The notes under the pieces were generated by a model, which saw nothing but the letters and a program-made list of their open reading frames with translations, was not told the origin of the DNA and made no database searches. From an uncultured Clostridia bacterium (GTDB lineage: Bacteria; Bacillota; Clostridia; Oscillospirales; Butyricicoccaceae): a stretch of DNA of 43,154 nt. The stretch lies in contig CAJUJQ010000008.1 of NCBI GenBank assembly GCA_910586575.1, forward strand, positions 1 to 43,154. The letters run 5' to 3'. A program made the translations under genes and the position numbers. How positions within the stretch are numbered: the first letter of the stretch is position 1; every line of letters starts with the position of its first letter. Below, in pieces: positions 16,269-22,652 of this stretch.

Positions 16269-18143
16269 TTACCATCCTCCTTTGGTGGCACCCAGCCAAC
16301 TGCCGCCGTCCAGCCAGCCTTCATTTTTCTGAATCCAGGATTCCTCCGGCGCGGGCGGGGACTGCTGCGGCTGGTGCTCCGGCACGTATTCCAAGTGCAT
16401 CCGGCGCACGCCGCGCATTTCCGCCGCCGCAAAGGCGTAGACCTCGCAGTCCAGATAGTGGTTAGCTGCGTGGGAAGCCTTTGGTACCCACTCCTGTCTC
16501 ACCTTCCGCCCACTCCGGACGTTGACTTTGTGTTCTGAGGTGATTTGCTCCGCATATTCCCGGTCGCAGTTCTCATGTACCAGCCATTGCCCCGGCGCTT
16601 TGTCGCGGCGAAGCCGCCCGGCGATTGTGTCCTTGTACGCGCCGCCGTCCACGATTACCAAATCCATGCCATAAGCGCGGCTGCTTGCCTTATCAACCCT
16701 GCTGACCGTGAACCGGGAACGCATCGGATTGCTGGATCCTTTGCAGGGCAGCGCCCATTCCGAATTATCCGCGCAGAAATCATACGTGGAATCAGCGTCA
16801 TAGCCGCTGTCAATCAGCGCCAGCGCGACCATCATCGACGGTCCGTCATCCTCGCGGGTGTATTGCAGGTTCATCACCTGCTCAACCTCCGCGAAGCTGA
16901 ACGCCTGCCCATGCGCGATATTCTGGGATGTAACGTGATCGCCCCACGCCCGGATCGTCCAGTAAAAACAGTTCTGCTGCACGTCCACGCCGCCGGTCAG
17001 CAGCTTTGCCCAGGCCGGGACAGTGAATTCCGGCACACTGGTTTGGCGTTCCATGACCAGATCGGCGCTTGTTTTCAGGCTGCTGTCCTCCCATGGCTCC
17101 GCAAACCAGCTGTTGACAAAATTCTGAAAGGCTTCCGGATCATCCTTGGATTTCAGGAATTCCAGCACGATTTCCGAAAAGGAAACGAACGGGGAATACA
17201 GCGTATTCATCCAGAAACCGACCTTTTTCACGAACGGGGAGTTTTGCGTTACGATGCGCCATTCACCCCCGCGCAGCATCCCCGGCTTGTGCCGGTCGAT
17301 GGTGATACCACTGCATTCCGGGCAGCGGTACACCGCGCGGGCGGCACGGTCGGCGATTGTCATGCCTTCTTCGTCCGGGAAGTCGATGTTTTTCCACAGC
17401 AGTTCAATCATTTCCCCGCAGTGCGGGCAGGGGACAAAATAATGCTTGATTACGTCGCAGCCCTCAAGCGCTTTCCAGATGTGCCCGGTACGCAGGGTCG
17501 GCGTGCTGGTCATGTATATTTTCCGGTTGTGAAAGGTCTTGGTACGCTCCCGCGCCAGGGAAATCGGGTCGGCCTCCTTGCGACTGGCCCCCGGGTATTT
17601 GTCCACCTCATCCAGGAACAGGTATTTGATGGGCTTGCTTGCGAGCTGGGAAGGGCTGTTCGAGCCGACCATGCTCAGATACATGCCGTCAAACTGCAAT
17701 TCCTCTTTGGTGGATTCGTTTTCCCGGTACCGCGCCCGGAGGGATTCGGACGCGTAAAGCATCGGCTGTAGGCGGTTGGCGGTCAGGCTCTTTGCCAGCG
17801 TGTCCGAAGGGTAAACACACATCGTCGGCGCGGGATCCTGCTGGATGACCCAGCCCAGCATGTTCAGCTCCGCTTCCGTGCCGCCGACCTGCGTCGGCTT
17901 GCAAAATACGATTTCCTCGGTTTCATAGTTGCAGAATTCATCCATAATGCCGACCAGGTACGGCGTTTTGTCGTTATTCCACGGGCCGGGGAGCGCGGCG
18001 GCTTTGGTATCCAGTATCCGGTACCGCTCCGCCCATTCCGAAACCGTGATATCGTCGGGCGGCATCAGACTGCGCAGCGCGGTTCGCTGATACGCTGTTA
18101 CCGCGTATTTCCGAATACGGACGGCTCTGCTGCGTGGTTTCAT
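16269..18143 (-). CDS. Terminase large subunit (GpA family)
   Basis: A 624-residue protein of the lambda GpA terminase family, the ATP-driven DNA packaging motor plus cos-cutting nuclease. Seen: an N-terminal WAERYRILD segment, the ATPase P-loop-like CKPTQVGGTEAELN (about residues 79-92), a DEVDK Walker B-like acidic motif, and a zinc-binding region with two Cys pairs (CPHC and CPEC, about 237-275). The C-terminal half carries the nuclease region (GGVDVQQNCFYWTIRAWG). GpA-type terminases act at cos ends, consistent with the P2-like cos sequence upstream. It overlaps the small subunit by 4 nt. Confidence 0.95.
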   Translation of the reverse strand: MKPRSRAVRIRKYAVTAYQRTALRSLMPPDDITVSEWAERYRILDTKAAALPGPWNNDKTPYLVGIMDEFCNYETEEIVFCKPTQVGGTEAELNMLGWVIQQDPAPTMCVYPSDTLAKSLTANRLQPMLYASESLRARYRENESTKEELQFDGMYLSMVGSNSPSQLASKPIKYLFLDEVDKYPGASRKEADPISLARERTKTFHNRKIYMTSTPTLRTGHIWKALEGCDVIKHYFVPCPHCGEMIELLWKNIDFPDEEGMTIADRAARAVYRCPECSGITIDRHKPGMLRGGEWRIVTQNSPFVKKVGFWMNTLYSPFVSFSEIVLEFLKSKDDPEAFQNFVNSWFAEPWEDSSLKTSADLVMERQTSVPEFTVPAWAKLLTGGVDVQQNCFYWTIRAWGDHVTSQNIAHGQAFSFAEVEQVMNLQYTREDDGPSMMVALALIDSGYDADSTYDFCADNSEWALPCKGSSNPMRSRFTVSRVDKASSRAYGMDLVIVDGGAYKDTIAGRLRRDKAPGQWLVHENCDREYAEQITSEHKVNVRSGRKVRQEWVPKASHAANHYLDCEVYAFAAAEMRGVRRMHLEYVPEHQPQQSPPAPEESWIQKNEGWLDGGSWLGATKGGW

Positions 18144-18688
18144 TTCCTTCCCGGCACCTCCGTCACGCCCGCCACGACAAAGGCGGTCAGCAGCTTTATG
18201 ATATCCGCGTGCAATTCCTTCTCAATGCGGCGAATTTCCAGCGGCTCCAGATATCCGGACAGCGTGCGGGACAGCCTGCTCGGAAGCGACAGCGCAAATT
18301 TCTTGAACGACAGAAAAAACCGTTCATAATCGAGCGTGACTTCCTCAATCGTGATGTACCGCCCGGCGGCAATGTCCGTTTTCAAGCGGTGCAGCTCGCC
18401 CTGGCTTTCCTTCAGGGCAATGTCCGCTTTCATTTTCTGTTCCCGAAGTTCCAGCTCCGCCTCTGAACGGGCTTTGCTGTATGCCTTCTTTGAAAGATAA
18501 TTGACGTAATTCTGAATCGTTGGAACCAGGTCATAGCGAACGCCGTCCGGGGTATCCGTGGTAAACAGAATCCCGTCATAGGTCAGCTGCTCGATCCGCC
18601 GGGAGGAAAGCCCGAACAGCTTGGCGATCACTTTTTTATGGTACAATGAGCCGCCCGTAATCTCGCCTTTTTCGTTTAATGAGAGCAT
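18140..18688 (-). CDS. Terminase small subunit (Nu1-like)
   Basis: Start at 18688, preceded by GGAGGCAAAATC; 182 residues. The N-terminus holds a helix-turn-helix-like segment (KVIAKLFGLSSRRIEQLTYDG) typical of Nu1/gpNu1-like packaging recognition proteins, then a long charged helix (about 65-125). It would bind the cos region and recruit the large subunit. It is the first gene of the packaging operon. Confidence 0.85.
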   Translation of the reverse strand: MLSLNEKGEITGGSLYHKKVIAKLFGLSSRRIEQLTYDGILFTTDTPDGVRYDLVPTIQNYVNYLSKKAYSKARSEAELELREQKMKADIALKESQGELHRLKTDIAAGRYITIEEVTLDYERFFLSFKKFALSLPSRLSRTLSGYLEPLEIRRIEKELHADIIKLLTAFVVAGVTEVPGRK

Positions 18689-18715
18689 GATTTTGCCTCC
18701 TAGAATCATAAAATA

Positions 18716-18738
18716 GGGGTTTTCGTAACGAAACACCC
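18716..18738. promoter_or_regulatory. Dyad next to cos, possible terminase binding site
   Basis: TTTCGT-A-ACGAAA is a perfect 13-bp dyad at 18721-18733, extended imperfectly to 23 bp. It lies about 30 bp from the terminase small-subunit start and about 40 bp from the candidate cos. Position fits a cosB-type recognition element; this is inference. Confidence 0.4.
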
Positions 18739-18754
18739 AAAAACAAATTATTTT

Positions 18755-18800
18755 TACGGAAAAAATCCCCGCGCCTCGCCTGCCCCGCATGCCGGAGCAC
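18755..18800 (-). other. Candidate cos (cohesive-end) site
   Basis: On the minus strand the sequence GGCGAGGCG at 18780-18772 is identical to the first nine bases of the 19-nt P2 cohesive end, and is followed by a G-rich then T-rich run. The position directly upstream of terS, and the GpA-type terminase, both predict cos here. Exact cut positions cannot be read from sequence. Confidence 0.55.
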
Positions 18801-18948
18801 GGCTGGTAGTACCTAAGGCAAAACGGGCGCCCCCTACTTCCAGTCTAACAGGTAATTCGCAACAAAAGTAACAACTTCGCGTTTGAGCGCGATTTTTTTG
18901 ATGTGCGTTTTTTGGCAAACAAAAAAGCGAGCCGGTTGGCGCGCCCTC

Positions 18949-18977
18949 TTGCATACTTTGTGCTGTTTTGATATAAT
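18949..18977 (+). promoter_or_regulatory. Promoter for the plus-strand candidate small RNA 1
   Basis: TTGCAT at 18949-18954, 17-bp spacer, TATAAT at 18972-18977, with TG-A just before the -10 (extended -10). No gene begins downstream on this strand for over 350 bp. Confidence 0.7.
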
Positions 18978-18983
18978 AAAGGC

Positions 18984-19055
18984 GGTCGGGGTAAGGCTCC
19001 CGACCTGCCTTTGGGTGCTGTGAGCGGCGTTCCTTCTGACGGGGCCGCTCACTTT
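18984..19055 (+). ncRNA. Candidate two-hairpin small RNA 1
   Basis: Directly after the promoter come two strong hairpins: GGTCGGG/CCCGACC with an 8-nt loop (extended outward by AAAGGC/GCCTTT) and GTGAGCGGC/GCCGCTCAC with a 15-nt loop, then TTTCT. The layout matches that at 35863-35945. The region between the terS gene and the 41-codon ORF has no other gene, and the RNA would be transcribed opposite to both. As an alternative, the first hairpin read leftward ends in a T-rich run and could terminate the minus-strand transcript from the 41-codon ORF. Transcription is inferred. Confidence 0.5.
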
Positions 19056-19181
19056 CTATGCCTTGACCTTGCTGTCACGAACAATCTTCGCGGCTGCTTC
19101 CGGGTCTTTGGCGGTTGCTTCAATCAGCTTTGCGATATTTTCGAGATACTGATTAAGCTGTGCGCTGCTCATTTCGTCCAT
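19056..19181 (-). CDS. 41-residue small protein, AKDPEAA family
   Basis: Translated by hand. The ATG at 19181 follows an excellent AGGAGGGGAGG site. The product (MDEMSSAQLNQYLENIAKLI…, 41 residues) is one amphipathic helical pair without a membrane segment. It shares an AKDPEAA block with the small ORF at 41016-41138. It stands alone, 45 nt after a predicted start point of the 19233-19261 promoter, and is divergent from the XRE gene at 19362. Function unknown; association with an XRE gene at both places suggests a regulatory partner. Confidence 0.65.
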   Translation of the reverse strand: MDEMSSAQLNQYLENIAKLIEATAKDPEAAAKIVRDSKVKA

Positions 19182-19232
19182 GTCCTCCCCTCCTTTCATA
19201 TCGGGGGTTGCTCCCCTCTGCCTTACAAGTAT

Positions 19233-19261
19233 ATTTTACACTATATCTAGTACATAATCAA
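19233..19261 (-). promoter_or_regulatory. Leftward promoter with operator O1
   Basis: On the minus strand TTGATT, 17-bp spacer, TAAAAT. Operator O1 (19238-19253), half-site form RYACTA-N4-TAGTRY, fills almost the whole spacer, so a bound regulator would block polymerase. Transcript would begin near 19226 and carry the 41-codon ORF. Confidence 0.65.
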
Positions 19262-19305
19262 TGGCCAAAATCGCCAAAGATATGCCCTGGGAATTGTGCA
19301 TATTT

Positions 19306-19321
19306 GTACTAGGTCTAGTGC
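19306..19321 (+). promoter_or_regulatory. Operator O2
   Basis: GTACTA-GGTC-TAGTGC, a 16-bp dyad matching O1 (half-site G-Y-ACTA, 4-bp centre), 68 bp centre to centre from O1. It covers the -35 region of the promoter for the XRE gene. Confidence 0.65.
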
Positions 19322-19329
19322 GCATCTTG

Positions 19330-19338
19330 TGTTATAAT
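19330..19338 (+). promoter_or_regulatory. Extended -10 promoter of the XRE gene
   Basis: TG-T-TATAAT; the -35 position has no good match and is overlapped by O2, typical of an autoregulated promoter. Confidence 0.6.
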
Positions 19339-19361
19339 AAAGTAGGAAGAGGTGAGTAATT

Positions 19362-19583
19362 ATGCCCATGAGCTATGAAAAACTGTTCCGTTTGTTAGAT
19401 AAACGGGAATTAACAATGTATTCATTGAGGCGTGATAAAGTAATCGGTACAGCAACATTGGAAAAAATGCGAAAAAACGAGGGGCACATAGATACACGGT
19501 CAATCGAAAATCTATGCAAATACCTAAACTGCCAACCCGGCGACATCATGGAATATATAGACGATACTGAGACTGGAGGATAA
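19362..19583 (+). CDS. XRE-family helix-turn-helix regulator
   Basis: A 73-residue, single-domain Cro/CI-like protein: YEKLFRLLDKRELTMYSLRR, then VIGTATLEKMRKNEGHIDTR containing the recognition helix, then IENLCKYLNCQPGDIMEYI, the typical last helix pair of this short HTH group. It is the only plus-strand gene between 1 and 37 kb, has its own promoter and terminator, and faces the 41-codon ORF across a region with two matching operators. It may repress both. Alternatively it is a moron gene carried independently of the phage programme. Confidence 0.88.
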   Translation: MPMSYEKLFRLLDKRELTMYSLRRDKVIGTATLEKMRKNEGHIDTRSIENLCKYLNCQPGDIMEYIDDTETGG

Positions 19584-19598
19584 TCTCCAGTCCTTTTC
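19571..19598 (+). terminator. Terminator of the XRE gene
   Basis: GACTGGAG/CTCCAGTC stem of 8 bp with a 6-nt loop and a CTTTTC tail, overlapping the stop codon of the XRE gene. Confidence 0.75.
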
Positions 19599-19959
19599 AT
19601 GCCTTTTTCCTGGTCTGCCTCAAATACCGATAGCAAAGCATTTTCACGCCGCCCTCGGTATTGCCGCCGCCGATGTGCGCCGCTACCTGCGCCCAGGACA
19701 GGCCATTAACAAACCGATATGTGAAAATCTGCCGGATCAGGCTGTCATCGATGCCGGAAATATAACGCTCTAAGCGGTTGCGCTCGTGCAGGCACTGCCG
19801 GTGCTTAGCCTCGATAATGCCCCGTATGTCAGCAGCCTCTGCGGCGGCCTGTGCATCCAGCTTGCCCCGCGAGCGCATTTCCAGCCCGCAGAGTTGCCGC
19901 TTGTTCATTTCAATTTCCCGGTTCAGATAGTACAACTGAGATAGTCTTTTCACCGTCAT
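19597..19959 (-). CDS. DUF1492-like sigma-related phage regulator (ArpU/RinA-type role)
   Basis: Start assigned to the ATG at 19959 (120 residues); a TTG at 19968 is possible because GAGG lies closer to it. The N-terminal half is a coiled coil (SQLYYLNREIEMNKRQLCGL); the C-terminal half has RYISGIDDSLIRQIFTYRFV and then LSWAQVAAHIGGG, a sigma-70 region-4-like HTH. Such proteins act as late-gene activators in Firmicutes phages. It is the last gene of the early operon and sits next to the packaging module, the expected place for a late switch. Confidence 0.75.
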   Translation of the reverse strand: MTVKRLSQLYYLNREIEMNKRQLCGLEMRSRGKLDAQAAAEAADIRGIIEAKHRQCLHERNRLERYISGIDDSLIRQIFTYRFVNGLSWAQVAAHIGGGNTEGGVKMLCYRYLRQTRKKA

Positions 19960-19984
19960 GGCATTCAATTTTCCTCTTTTTTGA

Positions 19985-20239
19985 TTACTTGCGTTTGAAT
20001 TTTCTCGCCTGCGGACACGTGCTGAAATGCGAGACATAGCCAAAACCGGTTACCTCATCCCGTTCCCCGTCAAAGTCGCAGCTGATGACGCGGCCGCTGC
20101 ACTGAAGCAGCACTTTACCCGGCGCGCCGGGCCGCTCCCAGAACGGGACGAGCTGGGGATCACACGGCATACTTTTGCCCTTTTCCGTTTTCACCCATAC
20201 GATTTCTGCGCCACAGCCTCGGCATCTTCCATTTGCCAT
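19985..20239 (-). CDS. Small zinc-ribbon protein
   Basis: An 84-residue protein with a CRGC pair near the N-terminus (residues 6-9), a WVKTEKGKSMPCDP segment, and a later C-x-D-F-D-G and HFSTCPQA. This pattern (two Cys, KSMPCDP, later His/Cys) recurs in small phage proteins of unknown role and probably binds one zinc. It lies in the run of short genes between the Dam-like methylase and the DUF1492-like regulator. Confidence 0.7.
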   Translation of the reverse strand: MANGRCRGCGAEIVWVKTEKGKSMPCDPQLVPFWERPGAPGKVLLQCSGRVISCDFDGERDEVTGFGYVSHFSTCPQARKFKRK

Positions 20240-20240
20240 T

Positions 20241-20777
20241 TTAATCGCCCTCCTTTTCCTCTGTGATGTACGTATCTCCCCGCCAATTCAGCTTGAGAGT
20301 TACCGGACTGCCGCATTCCAGGCACGGATAGTCAAACGACTCCTCGGTGGCATTGGTCTTATACCGGAAATACTTTCCGCACTTGCAGTGAAGATGCAGC
20401 AGTTTCAGATTATGCAGCTCCGTCCGTTCGCCGCACGCACAGAGATATGAGCCAATGCCGTTTTTGGCATAAAACCCTCTCCGCGTTCCGCAGTGCCCGC
20501 ATTGGATGAGGAAGAAACCGGTATAAATCTCCGGTTCGTCCTGATGGGGTTCCGGCGCTTTCGGGATGCGGGACTTCCAGTCGCCAAACATTCGCTCCAG
20601 TTTGCTGCTCGGTTTATGATCCGGTTTCGGAACCGCTGCCGGTTCTGTATTTTCCGCTGGCGGATTCTTATCCGTGTTGTTCGCGTATGTAAACGCTTGA
20701 TGAATCAGCGCTTCCGCGTTCTGCTCCGTCATTTCAAACTGCATTTCCGTTGTCGGGGTTTTCAGTGTAAGTCTCAT
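20241..20777 (-). CDS. Double zinc-ribbon protein, function unknown
   Basis: 178 residues. The first 90 are charged and proline-rich, probably disordered. The C-terminal half has regularly spaced Cys pairs: CGHC, CACG, CKCG, CLECG, consistent with two zinc ribbons, and ends with LKLNWRGDTYITEEKE. It starts with a good GGAGAAAGCTT ribosome site and is almost contiguous with the next small zinc protein. No enzymatic motif seen. Confidence 0.65.
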   Translation of the reverse strand: MRLTLKTPTTEMQFEMTEQNAEALIHQAFTYANNTDKNPPAENTEPAAVPKPDHKPSSKLERMFGDWKSRIPKAPEPHQDEPEIYTGFFLIQCGHCGTRRGFYAKNGIGSYLCACGERTELHNLKLLHLHCKCGKYFRYKTNATEESFDYPCLECGSPVTLKLNWRGDTYITEEKEGD

Positions 20778-20827
20778 AAGCTTTCTCCTGTTCTTTTGCT
20801 TTTGTTTGCCCCTGTTTGCTCTTGCTG

Positions 20828-21067
20828 CTATACTCCGAAAAACGCTTCCCGGACTGCGGCAAGCTTGCCGGGAAACTCTACAACGTGAAACCGGCCCTTC
20901 GGATGAACGTAAATTACAGTTCCTTTCATCGGCAGGGAATCCTTGTTCCCAAACCCGGAAAAGGTGATCGGCGTGCGCGTTACGATATCTCCTATCGTGA
21001 CGCGGTTTTTCAATGTGTCAGGGGCGTTAGCAGCTGCCAGATTCATTTCTCCGTGTTTCCTTCTCAT
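20828..21067 (-). CDS. Small phage protein, function unknown
   Basis: A 79-residue protein with a basic N-terminus (RRKHGEMNLAAANAPDT), a middle beta-rich part (VTIGDIVTRTPITFSGFG) and a C-terminal strand (GTVIYVHPKGRFHVVEF) that looks like a small SH3-like barrel. Similar short proteins occur in early regions of Clostridia phages. It starts just after the membrane-protein gene and is probably co-transcribed. Confidence 0.65.
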   Translation of the reverse strand: MRRKHGEMNLAAANAPDTLKNRVTIGDIVTRTPITFSGFGNKDSLPMKGTVIYVHPKGRFHVVEFPGKLAAVREAFFGV

Positions 21068-21070
21068 GGC

Positions 21071-21325
21071 CTACTCCTTTGAAAGCAGCCATCCTGCCAG
21101 CAGGGCAAGCAGGCCGTCTGTGCCCATTACGGTCATCAGCAGAGGAATCAGCAAGTGATCCCCGTCGTTGACGATGCAAACCGCCTTTGCGAGCATACAA
21201 ACCGCTGCTACCGCGCACAGAACGGTCAGCAGCGTGACCAGAATCAATGCCATTCGGCGGGCGCGTACTTCCTTACGCAATGCGCGTTTGTCCATCTGGC
21301 CCGCAAAATCCTTATCAGGCTCCAT
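21071..21325 (-). CDS. Small membrane protein with two predicted helices
   Basis: 84 residues: a charged N-terminus followed by a hydrophobic helix (MALILVTLLTVLCAVAAVCM) and a second one (LLIPLLMTVMGTDGLLALLA). The basic run RKEVRARR before helix 1 predicts the N-terminus inside. AAGGAGTG lies upstream at the correct spacing. It is too far from the tail genes to be the obvious holin, and no endolysin is next to it, so I do not call it one. Confidence 0.65.
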   Translation of the reverse strand: MEPDKDFAGQMDKRALRKEVRARRMALILVTLLTVLCAVAAVCMLAKAVCIVNDGDHLLIPLLMTVMGTDGLLALLAGWLLSKE

Positions 21326-21417
21326 TTATCATTCACTCCTTAGATGTCGGCATCCTTGTCCGCTCTGCGACTGGAGGAAAGCTGTTTTACTGAAAATCTG
21401 ATTCATAATTCGTCATT

Positions 21418-22221
21418 TTACAAAAATAATTGCTCCTGAATCACAGGTTCAAAATTCATCCAAAGCACCTCACGGCGTTTTGTTGAGGTCTGTGCCAATG
21501 TTTCTGCGGTATCCCGATACCAATCACGCAGTGCATCATCATACAATTCGCTTTCATAACCGGACAACAGTACCGGACCACGATGGGCTTTCAATACATC
21601 CAGCAGGTCGCGGTGATCAGCGTCTGTCATTTCGCAGCGGTATTGCTTTCCGTATCTGGTATTCAGCAAGTACGGAGGGTCGGCATAAATTAAAACGTTC
21701 GGAAAATTGAATCTTTCAATCAAATCCAGGGCAGGCAAGTTTTCTATCTGGACACCGCGCAGGCGTTCTGCCGCTTCAAAAATGACCGATGGGGTTTTGC
21801 ACCAATAGGTAGCTGCATACGCCTTTTCCCGGCCCTGCACATCGTTTTTCCAGCCGACCTTTTCACCTGTAGTGCGGAAACCGTGCCCCATCATCATCTG
21901 TATGTAGAAATTTGCAGCGCGTTGGAAGCTATCCGTTTCTGTAAGTCGCGCGGCAAATGCCTGCTCATAAACTTGCCTTGCATAAGGCGTCCAATAAATT
22001 GCCTTCGCCAACCGCTCTGGGTCATTTTGAATCCACTCAAACAGATTCACTACGTCTCCATCCAAATCGTTAACGGTTTCAATATTACTTCTGCTTTTGC
22101 TAAATAGGACTGCACCGCTGCCAAAGAACGGTTCCAAATAACTGTGATGCTGCGGAAAATGATTGATAATCCATCGCGCTAAGGACCACTTTGCGCCGGG
22201 ATATTTGATAACGGCATTCAC
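21418..22221 (-). CDS. D12-class N6-adenine DNA methyltransferase (Dam-like)
   Basis: A 267-residue protein with the Dam family motifs in order: the N-terminal IKYPGAKWSLARWI, motif I FFGSGAVLF (about 33-41), a long target-recognition region, and the catalytic DPPY (about 180-183). It methylates adenine in a short target, most likely to protect phage DNA from host restriction or to mark it. It overlaps the ASCH gene by 4 nt, forming one unit with the ParB-like and DUF4942 genes. Confidence 0.92.
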   Translation of the reverse strand: MNAVIKYPGAKWSLARWIINHFPQHHSYLEPFFGSGAVLFSKSRSNIETVNDLDGDVVNLFEWIQNDPERLAKAIYWTPYARQVYEQAFAARLTETDSFQRAANFYIQMMMGHGFRTTGEKVGWKNDVQGREKAYAATYWCKTPSVIFEAAERLRGVQIENLPALDLIERFNFPNVLIYADPPYLLNTRYGKQYRCEMTDADHRDLLDVLKAHRGPVLLSGYESELYDDALRDWYRDTAETLAQTSTKRREVLWMNFEPVIQEQLFL

Positions 22222-22652
22222 GGCCCATCATTCCAATCCCAAAGGCTCAGCGCGCCTTTCGCGGGAACCAGCTGCGCGCACGCTGTCATTTCGGCAAATT
22301 CCCACGCGTACCGCCCTGGGGTGAAATCCCCAAGGGCGCGTTCCTGCGGCGTGAGGGCGGCAATAAACGCCTCATCTATCGGGCGGCAGCGGGTCAGGAT
22401 TGCTTTGCCAACGATGACCCCTATCGGTAACTCTGCCACCTCGCCGGGCCTCTGGAAAAGGCGCTCAAACTGTTCCAGCGTGTCCCAGCGGCCGGCCGAA
22501 GCCAGCGCGTCGATGGTTCGACGCACCGGCCATTTCGCGGCGTGGATGGCAATAGATCCGGTATAGGAGGTTGCCCATCCGCGGGTTTCGTACTGCTTTT
22601 TGCCGGTTGCCAGCAGGGACGCCCAGGGCTGGCGAATCGTAATCGCTTTCAT
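22218..22652 (-). CDS. ASCH-domain protein
   Basis: Start at the ATG at 22652, since GGAG lies 8 nt upstream; 144 residues. The opening (MKAITIRQPWASLLATGKK) with YETRGWATSYTGSIAIHAAK is the classic ASCH signature; the end carries GRYAWEF. ASCH domains are small beta barrels resembling PUA and some have RNA- or nucleoside-processing activity. Lying between two methylases, it may act on nucleic acid modification; this is inference. It is coupled by ATGA to the upstream gene. Confidence 0.85.
   Translation of the reverse strand: MKAITIRQPWASLLATGKKQYETRGWATSYTGSIAIHAAKWPVRRTIDALASAGRWDTLEQFERLFQRPGEVAELPIGVIVGKAILTRCRPIDEAFIAALTPQERALGDFTPGRYAWEFAEMTACAQLVPAKGALSLWDWNDGP

Noticed and set aside
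18834..19052. 72-codon minus-strand ORF between terS and the 41-codon ORF
   Set aside because: No plausible ribosome site, and its coding pattern conflicts with the hairpins and promoter there.
21071..21325. Holin
   Set aside because: Two hydrophobic helices, but no endolysin nearby and it is in the early operon; the lysis genes are probably left of the window.
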